NCBI GenBank assembly: GCA_022402445.1
Contig: JAKRSF010000010.1
Span: 186,001 to 250,000, forward strand
Direction of reading: 5' to 3'
From: Cyanobacteriota bacterium
GTDB lineage: Bacteria; Cyanobacteriota; Cyanobacteriia; CACIAM-69d
DNA: 64,000 nt
Shown piece by piece: positions 1-10,927 of this stretch (position 1 is its first letter; each line of letters starts with the position of its first letter). The translations under genes and the position numbers were made by a program. Below the pieces are notes generated by a model. That model was not told the DNA's origin. It was given only the letters and a program-made list of their open reading frames with translations, and did not search any database.

Positions 1-89
1 CAATCAAGCCTGAGTTGAGAACATTCGAGACATTTAACATAGCGATGTGCGCGAAAAGCGGCGGACTAGCTCAAGTTCGCGACCGATTC

Positions 90-527
90 CTAGGTGTTAG
101 GGTTGACGATCGCGCGCAATGCGTACAGGATTAGGCCCACTTTGTAGGTCAAAAATCCTAGAAATATGGGAAGAATTTCTAGGCTATCGACCCGGGTGGC
201 AAGCACAATAACGGCGATGAACGGAACAAGGCGCGTTTTGCTGAGTTTGCGACGTCCTTGTCCTAGCTGTTCGACGTCACGGGCTAGCATTCGGAGGTAA
301 ATTAACCCAACGGTGGCCCCTAACAGGTAGTTGAGGGCGATGTTGAGGGAATAGACCACCCAGACGGAAATGAATGAAACGGCGAGGACGGCAAAGACTA
401 TGACGTATAGCTCGTATTTGAGCTTGTAATAGTCCTGCATGGCCTGCTGTCGCGTTTCCGGATCTGGTTCCGGTGCTAGTTCAGGTGCGGATTCCACGCG
501 ATCGCGCTCAAGTTGGGAGGTGTCCAT
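90..527 (-). CDS. atpI: ATP synthase protein I (AtpI)
   Basis: This 145-residue membrane protein has a charged, acidic N-terminus followed by three to four hydrophobic segments at about residues 38-58, 62-82 and 103-138. The segment order and the Arg/Lys-rich loop (QGRRKLSKTRL) match cyanobacterial AtpI, the assembly-associated small protein encoded first in the atp operon. AtpI is thought to help form the c-ring of the F-type ATPase in the thylakoid or plasma membrane. The gene reads leftward, so atpB and the other F0 genes would be expected just beyond base 1; that is inference. The 89 bases at the left edge hold no other gene. Function rests on family resemblance only. Confidence 0.85.
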   Translation of the reverse strand: MDTSQLERDRVESAPELAPEPDPETRQQAMQDYYKLKYELYVIVFAVLAVSFISVWVVYSLNIALNYLLGATVGLIYLRMLARDVEQLGQGRRKLSKTRLVPFIAVIVLATRVDSLEILPIFLGFLTYKVGLILYALRAIVNPNT

Positions 528-675
528 GGGTGTGGTTAATCCCGATTTGGCCCAAGGCGGGGAATCTGCATTACATGCCCTTGGCGGTCAATCCTAAAAC
601 CCTGAGCAATCATATCACGCAGGGGTGATCGCTTTTGGCGGGGGCGGCAAGTGGCAATTTTTAGGGGGGTTGGTT

Positions 676-1956
676 TCAGTTTTTTGGCGGGGTGAGGATC
701 AGCAGGCGCTGGTCGATGAGCTGGCGGATGCGATCGAGGTTGAGGGCGGGGCGGTTGAGCTGGGGGAGGATCTCGCCGATGGGGCTGGGGTTGGGGTGAT
801 CGCACTGCTCCAGGAAGGCTTGTTCGTCGGGGTCGAGGCGGATGATTTGGTAGTCGGCGTTGAAGAGGGTGGCACCGGGCCAGCCGTCGAGGCAGGGGTT
901 GAGGGTGGCGATCGCGGCGGCGAGGTTGCCATCATCGCTCCAGTCCTGGCGATCGAGGGGGGGCTTGGCGAGGAAGAATTCGTAGTGGGCGATCGCTTCG
1001 GGGTCGAGCAGTTCGATGAGGCGGTAGCGCTGGCGATCGTCTAGGCGGCTGGCCCGTTCGATCAGGTGGGGGGCTTTGGCGATGAGGCGATCGAGTTGCC
1101 AGATCTGCGGGTTGGAGAAGCCCAGGAAGTCGAGGCCGGAGGCGTCGATCAGGCCAAAGAGGCTGTTGAGGTTGTAGTCGATTTCCTGGGGATGGACGTA
1201 CATGTCGGCGAAACATTCGTCCCGCTGGTTTTCGAGGGACCAGCGATCGCGCTCCCGCTGCACGAGGCGGTTGTTGTCGGGCAGGGCGTTGAAGAGGGCT
1301 CTGCCGATTTGTACGCCGTCGCGGTAGGGGTTGGATTCGTCGCCGTCGGTGCGGGCGCTGCCGAGGAGGGCGATCGCCTCCTGCATCAGTTGAATTTCCC
1401 AGCGCCCCAGTTCGCCGTACACAAAGATGTGCATGAGGCCGCCCGGAGCGAGTTTGGCGGCGAGGGCTTGGATGCCTCGGATGGGGTCGGGCAGGTGGTG
1501 CAGGACGCCGACGCAGTTGATCAGGTCAAATTGGCCGGGGAGTTCGGCGGCGTCGTAGAGGCTCATGTGGCGGAATTGGACGCGATCGCGGTCCTCCGGT
1601 TTGCCCGTGCGGCGGTGGCGTTCCTGGGCGATCGCCAGGGCCTCGCTGCTCAGATCAATGGCCGTGATCTGCGCCTGGGGGTTCAGGTGCATCAAATATT
1701 CCGTGCCGACGCCGGTGCCGCAGCCCGCATCGAGGATCCGAATGTCCTGGCGATCGGGGCCGCGTCCGGTGCAGAACTGGTGGGCCGCCGTCCAGCTCCA
1801 GCGCCAGTTGTAGCCCGGTGGGGGCTCATCGAGGATCGGCTCCGGCGGGAAGGGGTAGGTGTCGTAGAGGCCACGGACGGCGGCGGTGGTGCTGGCCGTG
1901 TGGTCGCTGGCAGTATGGTCGCTGGCGGTGCGATCGCGGGCGTCGGAGACGGTCAC
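676..1956 (-). CDS. class I SAM-dependent methyltransferase
   Basis: A 426-residue protein with a Rossmann-type SAM-binding motif I (ILDAGCGTGVGTEYL, about residues 74-88), an acidic loop (ITAIDLSSEAL) and motif IV region (FDLINCVGVLHHLPDP). The first 40 residues resemble a family common in cyanobacteria (GLYDTYPFPPEPILDEPP). The C-terminal half, after residue 220, has no motif I recognise and may choose the substrate, which is unknown. The start is GTG at 1954-1956, placed by an AGGAG ribosome site at 1966-1970 nine bases upstream; that site lies in the last unit of a 13-bp tandem repeat. The next gene on the strand, the lipoprotein, is 110 bases upstream. Confidence 0.8.
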   Translation of the reverse strand: MTVSDARDRTASDHTASDHTASTTAAVRGLYDTYPFPPEPILDEPPPGYNWRWSWTAAHQFCTGRGPDRQDIRILDAGCGTGVGTEYLMHLNPQAQITAIDLSSEALAIAQERHRRTGKPEDRDRVQFRHMSLYDAAELPGQFDLINCVGVLHHLPDPIRGIQALAAKLAPGGLMHIFVYGELGRWEIQLMQEAIALLGSARTDGDESNPYRDGVQIGRALFNALPDNNRLVQRERDRWSLENQRDECFADMYVHPQEIDYNLNSLFGLIDASGLDFLGFSNPQIWQLDRLIAKAPHLIERASRLDDRQRYRLIELLDPEAIAHYEFFLAKPPLDRQDWSDDGNLAAAIATLNPCLDGWPGATLFNADYQIIRLDPDEQAFLEQCDHPNPSPIGEILPQLNRPALNLDRIRQLIDQRLLILTPPKN

Positions 1957-1960
1957 GGGG

Positions 1961-2009
1961 CAAAACTCCTAAACAAAACTTCTCAACAAAACTTCTCAAC
2001 AAAACTTCT
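1961..2009. repeat. 13-bp tandem repeat in methyltransferase leader
   Basis: On the plus strand three 13-base units (CAACAAAACTTCT or AAACAAAACTTCT) run from 1971 to 2009 and a partial unit CAAAACTCCT fills 1961-1970. On the minus strand, the sense strand of the methyltransferase, each unit reads AGAAGTTTTGTT(G/T). The last, partial unit reads AGGAGTTTTG and is the ribosome binding site. It looks like a slippage-type short tandem repeat. Confidence 0.9.
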
Positions 2010-2066
2010 AAAAGTAGGGCGCTGGACCAAAACATCCATATATATAGACGGCCCTGGCGATCGCCC

Positions 2067-2537
2067 CTAGGGCCTTGGGGAGTCGGCACTCTGGGGGAGG
2101 CGATCGCCCCGCCAGGGCCAGGAGGTGTTGGCATTGTTCGCCGTGCCCTCTAGCCGTTGGCCGTTGGCAACCAAGCGCCCTTCGTAAACGGCATAGCCAT
2201 TATTAAAGGATAAGGTGACGCGATCGCCCCGCTGGGACCAGGTATCGTTGCCCACCGTCGTATCCTGGTCATCGCCATTGAGCAGTTGCCCACCGGGCCG
2301 CAGGCCAATGCGGTAGCGCCGCTCCGTTTCCTCCACCGGATCTCGGTAGCTCAGTCGCCACAGACTGCCCGTCAGATCTGGCGTTGCCGTGGTGGCAGGC
2401 TGGGTCGCCGCGATCGCCCCCCGCCGGTCCGACGGCCCCCCGCGATCGCGGCGAAGCCCCCACCCCTCGCACCCCAACATCCCCACCCCCAGCAGCAGCC
2501 CCAGCCCCCAGACCCACCCCCTCGCGCCCCGCCCCAT
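2067..2537 (-). CDS. small lipoprotein, hypothetical
   Basis: A 156-residue predicted lipoprotein. An AGGAGG site six bases upstream selects ATG at 2537 over an earlier in-frame start at 2579. The N-terminus has Arg, a hydrophobic stretch and a lipobox ending LGC at about residue 23, so signal peptidase II cleavage and an outer- or plasma-membrane lipid anchor are expected. The mature part is short, with repeated polar beta-like stretches (GSLWRLSYRD, WSQRGDRVTLSFNNGYAVYEG). I do not recognise a named domain. Just after the lipidated Cys, bases 2442-2470 match a repeat also found in mutS2; it encodes GWGLRRDRG here, so part of the linker probably comes from a repeat insertion. Confidence 0.65.
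   Translation of the reverse strand: MGRGARGWVWGLGLLLGVGMLGCEGWGLRRDRGGPSDRRGAIAATQPATTATPDLTGSLWRLSYRDPVEETERRYRIGLRPGGQLLNGDDQDTTVGNDTWSQRGDRVTLSFNNGYAVYEGRLVANGQRLEGTANNANTSWPWRGDRLPQSADSPRP
2442..2470. repeat. copy of dispersed GC-rich palindromic repeat
   Basis: These 29 bases (GCGATCGCGGCGAAGCCCCC, then ACCCCTCGC) match 8991-9019 inside mutS2 with about four mismatches. The core GGGGCTTCGCC on the other strand is an imperfect hairpin. Here it lies inside the lipoprotein gene right after the lipobox. Confidence 0.7.
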
Positions 2538-2613
2538 CCCATCCCTCCTCACCTGAACCCTCGATACACTTCTTAACAAACCCCAGTGAACGAGCCGAAT
2601 CGTTTTACGCTAA

Positions 2614-5502
<2,889 letters not shown>

Positions 5503-5589
5503 GGTTGCCTTTACCTAGGACCCATTGACCTAGGGTTTACGTTGAGATTCCTGAAGACTGTGTAACGATCGCGATTCGGCGATCGCGGG

Positions 5590-5619
5590 GCGGGCCAGAC
5601 TGTATGGCCCGCTTTTTTT
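5590..5619 (+). terminator. intrinsic terminator of apcE
   Basis: An eight-base-pair perfect stem, GCGGGCCA (5590-5597) with TGGCCCGC (5605-5612), encloses a seven-base loop and is followed by seven T residues (5613-5619). It lies 87 bases past the apcE stop. Confidence 0.93.
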
Positions 5620-5636
5620 GGTGGGATTTTTGAGGG

Positions 5637-6854
5637 ATGCGGCTGAAACGGTACGCGGCGGGGAGCCGGTTGATAATGGAGTTAGGGTTTGGACCGGGGG
5701 ATCGGGTGCAGGAGGATCAGGTGAAGCGACCGTTGGGGCAAGGGGGGCGATCGCCGGAGCCGGTGGAGCCGCTGCTGCGGTTGTTTGATCGATCCTTGCG
5801 GTTTCGCATTGGGGTGGCGCTGGCGATCGCCTATGGGGCAATTTTGGTGGTCCACGGGGTGGAGCTGCACTCGAATGGGTTGCCCATCTGTCTGCCGGAG
5901 GAGGGGATGGTGTCCTGTCTGGGGCGGCAGATGCTCGCGATCGTGGCGGTGGGCAATGTGGAAAGTTTTAGTATTTTGGCGGCGGGGGTTTTGTATTTGC
6001 TGGAGGCTCGGGAGCGGCGACAGCAGTCGGACTATGAGGCGTGGCAGGCCATTGAACGGGCGACGGCGGCGGGGCTGACCACGAGCTATTCCCGGTTTAA
6101 GGCGCTGCAGGATCTGAACCGGCGGGGGGTGCCGCTGGCGGGCATTGCCCTGGCGCGGGCGGATCTGCGGGGCATTGACCTGACGCGGGCGGGCCTACGG
6201 CAGGCGGATTTGGTGGAGACGGATCTGGGGGGGGCGGATCTGCGGGAGGCGGATCTGTCGGGGGCGCGGCTTCATTTGACCCAGTTTGTGGGGGCGCGGC
6301 TGAGTGGGGCGAATTTGAGTAAGGCGGTGGCGATCGGCTCGGACTGGAGCGCGGTGGAGGCGCTGGGGGGCAATTTCAGTGGGATTGATTGCAGCGGCTG
6401 CCGGGGCATTGAGGGGCGCTGGACCCGGGCGAATTTGAGCCATGCCAATTTTCAAAAGGCGATTTTGCTCAATGCCCACCTGGATGATGCGAACCTCAGC
6501 CATGGGCAGTTCGAGGGGGCGCAGTTGAGTGGGGCGGATTTCCGCGATTCCAATCTGAGTTGGGCGAATTTGCAGCGATCGCTCCTGGACCACGCGGATT
6601 TGCGGGACTGCAATTTGAGCGGGGCGAGTTTGATGGGGGCGAATTTGCAGGGGGCGCAACTGGATCGGGCGAATTTGGGGGGGGCGGATCTGCGATCGGT
6701 GCAGGGGTTGGCGATCGCCCAGGTGCAGTTGGCGCGCAATTGGGAGGAGGCGCTCTTTGATGAGGCGATCGCGGCGGCGCTGGGACCCGGCGATCGCCCA
6801 AATCCGGAGGGGGAGGATGCCAGGGGAGATCGCGGGGCGGATGAAGAGAATTAG
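5637..6854 (+). CDS. pentapeptide-repeat membrane protein
   Basis: A 405-residue protein in two parts. Residues about 50-130 hold two hydrophobic segments (IGVALAIAYGAILVVHGV and SFSILAAGVLYLLE) that should span the membrane. From about 160 to 360 run many A(D/N)LxX pentapeptides (ADLRGIDLTRAGLRQADLVE, ANLSHGQFEGAQLSGADF), which form a right-handed quadrilateral beta-helix. Such proteins are abundant in cyanobacteria and mostly of unknown function. A less regular stretch (SAVEALGGNFSGIDCSGCRG) breaks the helix near 235-255. The start is uncertain: ATG 5637 follows GAGGG with almost no spacing, and ATG 5676 is an alternative. The gene begins right after the apcE terminator, so it probably has its own promoter. 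Confidence 0.8.
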   Translation: MRLKRYAAGSRLIMELGFGPGDRVQEDQVKRPLGQGGRSPEPVEPLLRLFDRSLRFRIGVALAIAYGAILVVHGVELHSNGLPICLPEEGMVSCLGRQMLAIVAVGNVESFSILAAGVLYLLEARERRQQSDYEAWQAIERATAAGLTTSYSRFKALQDLNRRGVPLAGIALARADLRGIDLTRAGLRQADLVETDLGGADLREADLSGARLHLTQFVGARLSGANLSKAVAIGSDWSAVEALGGNFSGIDCSGCRGIEGRWTRANLSHANFQKAILLNAHLDDANLSHGQFEGAQLSGADFRDSNLSWANLQRSLLDHADLRDCNLSGASLMGANLQGAQLDRANLGGADLRSVQGLAIAQVQLARNWEEALFDEAIAAALGPGDRPNPEGEDARGDRGADEEN

Positions 6855-6878
6855 GCCATCGTCTGGACCGTTGCGGCC

Positions 6879-7274
6879 CTAGTCGATCGCGGCGATGCAG
6901 TCAATTTCCACCAGCACATCCTTGGGCAGGCGGGCCACTTCGACGGTGGCGCGGGCGGGGGCGGTGGCTTCGTCGAAGAACTGGGCGTAGATGCCGTTGA
7001 CCGTGGCGAAGTCGTCCATGTTTTTCAGAAAAATCGTAGTTTTGACCACATGCGCGAAGGTGGCCCCGGCGGCTTCGAGGACGGCGGCGAGGTTGTGCAT
7101 CACCTGTTCCGTCTGTTTCGCCACGTCGCCGCTGTGGACCAGTTGGTTGGTGGCGGGGTCGATCGCGATCTGGCCGGAGGCGTAGAGGGTGCGGCCACTG
7201 GCGATGACGGCTTGATTGTAGGGGCCGACGGGGGCGGGGGCGCGATCGGTGCGGATGATTTCGGGGGTAGCCAT
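6879..7274 (-). CDS. ridA: RidA family 2-iminobutanoate/2-iminopropanoate deaminase
   Basis: A 131-residue RidA/YjgF/UK114 protein, the full usual length. RidA hydrolyses reactive enamine and imine intermediates released by PLP enzymes such as threonine dehydratase. The sequence has the family start (RAPAPVGPYNQAV), the ASGQIAIDP strand, and the catalytic region APARATVEVARLPKDVLVEIDCIA, whose Arg contacts the substrate carboxylate. It acts as a cytosolic homotrimer. It is last in a minus-strand run after mutS2 and a NUDIX gene, 78 bases from the latter, so co-transcription is plausible but its job does not obviously link to theirs. Confidence 0.95.
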   Translation of the reverse strand: MATPEIIRTDRAPAPVGPYNQAVIASGRTLYASGQIAIDPATNQLVHSGDVAKQTEQVMHNLAAVLEAAGATFAHVVKTTIFLKNMDDFATVNGIYAQFFDEATAPARATVEVARLPKDVLVEIDCIAAID

Positions 7275-7352
7275 GGGATCTCGCTTGCTCTGGGAACTGG
7301 AATGAAAGTGTTAGAAATTTTGCCCTATGGGGGGCCTTGCCGCTAGCGATCG

Positions 7353-7790
7353 CTAGGGACTCGTCAGGCGGGGCCGCTGGCCGTAGTGGCGATAGTGCCA
7401 ATAGTCCCGGAGGATGCGCTCGTGGTCGAAACACAGGGGGCGCGGCAGTTCCCAGGGCACAAATAGTTTGACGGCCTTGGCATCGTCGGCGGCGCGGGGG
7501 GTGCCGGTGGCGATCGCCAAAAACACAATGCTCAGGGTGTGGCCGCGATCGTCGCGGGTCGGGTCGGAGTAGACGGCGAACTGTTCCAGGAGATGAATCT
7601 CCAGGCAGGTTTCCTCCTGGGCCTCCCGGCGGGCGGCGGTTTCGACGGATTCGCCATAGTCCACAAATCCACCGGGGAGCGCCCAGCCGTGGGGTGGGTT
7701 CTGCCGCTCGATCAGGACGATGGGCCGGTCGGGGCGATCGCCCATTTCAATGACGATATCGACGGTGGGGGCGGGGTTGCGGTAGGCCAT
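7353..7790 (-). CDS. NUDIX hydrolase
   Basis: A 145-residue NUDIX protein. The Nudix box is visible as GGFVDYGESVETAARREAQ followed by EETCLEI; it carries the REx2EE metal-binding glutamates but has Cys where the consensus has Gly after EET. The N-terminal sequence (VLIERQNPPHGWALPGGFVD) resembles ADP-ribose or nucleotide-sugar pyrophosphatases of cyanobacteria, but substrate cannot be read from sequence. The start is 12 bases after the mutS2 stop, so the two genes are almost certainly in one transcript. A housecleaning role (removing toxic or oxidised nucleotides) next to a DNA-maintenance gene would make sense; that is inference. Confidence 0.9.
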   Translation of the reverse strand: MAYRNPAPTVDIVIEMGDRPDRPIVLIERQNPPHGWALPGGFVDYGESVETAARREAQEETCLEIHLLEQFAVYSDPTRDDRGHTLSIVFLAIATGTPRAADDAKAVKLFVPWELPRPLCFDHERILRDYWHYRHYGQRPRLTSP

Positions 7791-7802
7791 GGGGGAAGGG
7801 GG

Positions 7803-10466
7803 TTATTTGAGGTAGGCGATCGTTACGCCGGTGCCGCCGTCATTTTGGGGGGCGTTTTCGTAGCGCTCCACCAGGGGCTGGGTTTGCAGGAAGGACCACA
7901 CCCCCTCGCGCAGTTTGCCGGTGCCCTTGCCGTGGAGGATCCACAGGGCCGCCGAGTCCGCCGCGATCGCCTTGGCAATGGCCTGCTCGATTTCCGGTTC
8001 CGCATCCACGACGCGATAGCCGCGAATATCAATGGTATTGCTGCTGGTGCGGACGGTGGTGCGCTCCCGCTGGACGACGGCGACGGGGGGTTTGGGCACC
8101 TTCGGCGGCGGTGGCGGCACGGTTTGGCCATCGAGGGATTCGATATCCGCCAGGGAGACGGTGGTTTTCATCAGGCCCATGCGAATGACCAGTTGGCGGG
8201 CGTCGGCATCGATCGACAGCACTTCCCCCTTGCTGGCGAGTTTGGGGATGCGGACCCGTTCGCCCACCACGGGATGGTAGGCGGGTTTGGCGGGTTTGGG
8301 CTGCTGGGAGGGGAGGAACTGGGCGGCGATCGCGTCGATGGCGGCCGTGGCGCGCTGGGCATCTTGGCCCGTGGGGGTGCCCCGCTGGAGCTGGCGGATG
8401 GTGCGGGCGATTTCCTTGCGGGCGTCGCCGATCGCGGTGCGGACGGCCTCTTCTTGATCCAGCCGCAGTTTTTCCTCCCGTTCCTTGAGATCCTTGGCCT
8501 TGCGATCGATCTGGGCGTGGAGATGTTCGGCCCGCTCCAGCAGGTGGCTCACTTCGTTGGCCTTGGCCTCCTGTCGCCGCCGTTCCGCCTCTAGGCCCGC
8601 GATCGTCCGGTTGATGTCCTCGGATCCGCCGCCGACGCGATCGCTCGCCATCTGCAAAATGCCCTGGTCGAGGCCCAGCCGCCGCGCGATCGTCAGGGCA
8701 TTGGAGCGGCCCGGAATGCCCCAGAGCAGGCGATAGGTGGGACGCAGGGTTGTGTCGTCAAATTCCACCGAGGCGTTTTCAAAGCGATCGTCGCGATATT
8801 TCAGGGTTTTCAGTTCGCCGTAGTGGGTGGTGGCCACCGTCAGGCGGGCGCGATCGGCCAGGGCCAGCAGCAACGCTTCCGCCAGGGCGCTCCCTTCGGC
8901 GGGATCGGTCCCGGCCCCCACTTCATCGAGCAGGATCAGGGCATTGCTTAAATGGGCATTTTGAGATCCATTAGCTGTCAAATCTTGGGCGCGATCGGGG
9001 CGAAGCCCCCACTCATCGCCCCCTTGGCTGAGGCTGGCGAGGCGATCGCCAATGGCATCCGCTTCGAGGGTTTCGGCGGCCTCGCGATCGGCGGATTCCG
9101 GTAAAACTTCACTTGGATCGGTGGACTCGGGGGTGACGAGTGGGGACTTGGCCCCGATCGCCGTGAGAATCCGCACAATCCGACTCACATGGCCCGAAAA
9201 CGTCGATAGGTTTTGTTCAATGGACTGCTCATCGCCAATGTCCGCCAGCACCCAGTCAAACCAGGGCAACTCCACCGGCTCCCGCGCCGGCACAAACAGC
9301 CCCGCCTTCGCCATCAACGCCGCCAGCCCCAGGGTTTTGAGGGACACGGTTTTGCCCCCCGTATTCGGCCCCGTAATCGCCACCACGCGGGTTTGGGGCG
9401 CGACGGTCACATCGATGGGAATCACCGTTTCCCCCGATCGCGCCGCCTGATCCACCAGGAGCGGATGGCGCAACTGCCGCAGGGTCACGGCCTCGTGGGG
9501 CTCCACGAAACGCGGCGCATTGGCCCCGAGCCAGCCGGAATAGCGCGATCGCGCCACCGCCAGATCCAGCGTGGTGACGATCGCCAACAGCAGTTCCAGA
9601 TCCGGCAGCACCTGGGCCACCTCCTGGGTCAGCCGCCGCCGCACCGCCTCCTCTTCCGCCGCCTCCTGCCGATGGAGTTGCCGCAGGCGGTTGTTGGCCT
9701 CCACCGTGGAGTGGGGTTCGATATAGAGCGTTGCCCCGGACGCGGACGCATCGTGGACAATGCCGCGAATGGTGCCCTTGTGTTCCGCCTTCACGGGCAG
9801 GGTGTAGCGATCGCTGCGGATCGTAATGGTCGGTTCCTGGACCGCGTGACCCTGCTGCTGGATGATGTTCTGCAACTTTTGCTGGATGCCGTCGCGCACC
9901 TGCCGCAGGGCGTCCCGCAGGCCCCCGAGTTTTTCACTGGCCCGGTCCGCCACCCGAGCGCGATCGTCAATGCAGTGGTGAATCTCGCGCTCCAGATCCG
10001 GCAGGGTCCGCAGGGGCTCGATCAGGCCATTGAGAACCACGAGATCCTCATGCTCCGCGATCGCCCGCCGCAGATTCCGCGCCGCCGCCAGGGTCGTGGC
10101 GATATCCAGCAACTCCTCGCCCGAGAGCACCCCCTGCCGTTCCGCCCGCTCCAGGGAGACGCCAATATCCCGCACGCCGCCAAAATTCAGCGCTGCCGCC
10201 GATCGCCGCTCTAGATCCGTCACCTCGCGGGTTTGGGCCAGCAACCGTTCCGTCTCGATCCGGTCGCCAGGGATCCGCAGCCGCCGCGCCGCGATCGCCC
10301 CCAATGCTGTCGCCGCAAAGGCCGCCACGCGATCGCACAGCCGCCCCCACTCCAGCAACTCCAGCGTCTCAGCCTGGGCACGATCCTGCGCCGCGATCAG
10401 GGCTGTGCCCCCACCCATCGGGGCTGTGCCCCCACCCATCGCCTCCCGCCTCGACCCATCCCCCAT
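7803..10466 (-). CDS. mutS2: MutS2 family ATPase/endonuclease with internal repeat-bounded insert
   Basis: MutS2 acts in suppression of recombination or rescue of collided ribosomes. This copy has the MutS core/clamp region, a Walker A (GPNTGGKTVSLKT), a signature region (NLSTFSGHVSRIVRIL), Walker B (ALILLDEVGAGTDP), a coiled-coil, a KOW-like segment (GERVRIPKLASKGEVLSI) and a C-terminal Smr nuclease domain (TIDIRGYRV, HGKGTGKL). Between signature and Walker B, where family members have about ten residues, it has roughly 80; the centre (8991-9161) is bounded by inverted repeats. The start is uncertain: ATG 10466 is used, TTG 10490 or ATG 10439 are alternatives, and the extra N-terminus partly comes from a 21-bp tandem repeat. 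Confidence 0.93.
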   Translation of the reverse strand: MGDGSRREAMGGGTAPMGGGTALIAAQDRAQAETLELLEWGRLCDRVAAFAATALGAIAARRLRIPGDRIETERLLAQTREVTDLERRSAAALNFGGVRDIGVSLERAERQGVLSGEELLDIATTLAAARNLRRAIAEHEDLVVLNGLIEPLRTLPDLEREIHHCIDDRARVADRASEKLGGLRDALRQVRDGIQQKLQNIIQQQGHAVQEPTITIRSDRYTLPVKAEHKGTIRGIVHDASASGATLYIEPHSTVEANNRLRQLHRQEAAEEEAVRRRLTQEVAQVLPDLELLLAIVTTLDLAVARSRYSGWLGANAPRFVEPHEAVTLRQLRHPLLVDQAARSGETVIPIDVTVAPQTRVVAITGPNTGGKTVSLKTLGLAALMAKAGLFVPAREPVELPWFDWVLADIGDEQSIEQNLSTFSGHVSRIVRILTAIGAKSPLVTPESTDPSEVLPESADREAAETLEADAIGDRLASLSQGGDEWGLRPDRAQDLTANGSQNAHLSNALILLDEVGAGTDPAEGSALAEALLLALADRARLTVATTHYGELKTLKYRDDRFENASVEFDDTTLRPTYRLLWGIPGRSNALTIARRLGLDQGILQMASDRVGGGSEDINRTIAGLEAERRRQEAKANEVSHLLERAEHLHAQIDRKAKDLKEREEKLRLDQEEAVRTAIGDARKEIARTIRQLQRGTPTGQDAQRATAAIDAIAAQFLPSQQPKPAKPAYHPVVGERVRIPKLASKGEVLSIDADARQLVIRMGLMKTTVSLADIESLDGQTVPPPPPKVPKPPVAVVQRERTTVRTSSNTIDIRGYRVVDAEPEIEQAIAKAIAADSAALWILHGKGTGKLREGVWSFLQTQPLVERYENAPQNDGGTGVTIAYLK
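8991..9161. repeat. 171-bp inverted-repeat-bounded in-frame insert in mutS2
   Basis: The 24 bases at 8991-9014 and the 24 at 9138-9161 are reverse complements with two mismatches (cores GGGGCGAAGCCCCC and GGGGACTTGGCCCC). The whole is 171 bp, exactly 57 codons, and keeps the mutS2 reading frame. It sits in the loop between the ABC signature and Walker B. The structure is like a miniature inverted-repeat element, though no target-site duplication is evident to me. Confidence 0.75.
10400..10440. repeat. two tandem copies of a 20-bp repeat at mutS2 N-terminus
   Basis: GGGCTGTGCCCCCACCCATC occurs twice, at 10400-10419 and 10421-10440. In the mutS2 frame it gives MGGGTAP-MGGGTAL. It has the same plan (hairpin GGGGC-N-GCCCC flanked by CACCC) as the repeats at 8991, 2442 and 33171. 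Confidence 0.85.
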
Positions 10467-10567
10467 CACGCTTTCCAGCCGCTCCCTCAAGCCAACACCT
10501 CAACCCGTTATCCCAGCCCAGCCCCAGGGATCAGCCCAGCCTGATCCACCTAACCCAAGCAATCCGC

Positions 10568-10927
10568 CTAGCCCTGGGCCGGCTCGTACAAGTACTCAAA
10601 CCAATTGTCATCCAGATCCCGCCCATAGAACGACGCCGTACCGTCGCGGTGCTCGTGGATCTCCGTCACCCGCACCCCCTTCTCCTTCAGCTCCCTGTAG
10701 GCCAGCTCCATCTGCGATCGCGCATCAAACACAAAGCCAAAATGCGGCCCCGCCTGCTCATAGCCCGGTCCCATCAGCGCCAGCCCATCGATCCCCGCCT
10801 TGAGATAGGCCCAGTCCTCATCCTGCCAGACCACCTCCAGCCCCAGATCCCGATAGAACGCCACCGACTGCGCCACATCCTGCACACAGACGGCCACATG
10901 GCCCAGACGCTTCAACTGCATTGCCAT
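10568..10927 (-). CDS. VOC (glyoxalase/bleomycin resistance fold) family protein
   Basis: A 119-residue protein with the vicinal-oxygen-chelate fold: an opening strand LKRLGHVAVCVQDVAQSVAF, then YRDLGLEVV, and a closing RDLDDNWFEYLYEP with the usual C-terminal metal-ligand Glu. It could be a metal-dependent lyase, dioxygenase or binding protein; the substrate is not readable. ATG 10927 is chosen because GGGAGG lies about seven bases upstream; an in-frame extension to 11086 is low-complexity and has no likeness to the family. It is 100 bases upstream of mutS2 on the same strand. Confidence 0.85.
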   Translation of the reverse strand: MAMQLKRLGHVAVCVQDVAQSVAFYRDLGLEVVWQDEDWAYLKAGIDGLALMGPGYEQAGPHFGFVFDARSQMELAYRELKEKGVRVTEIHEHRDGTASFYGRDLDDNWFEYLYEPAQG

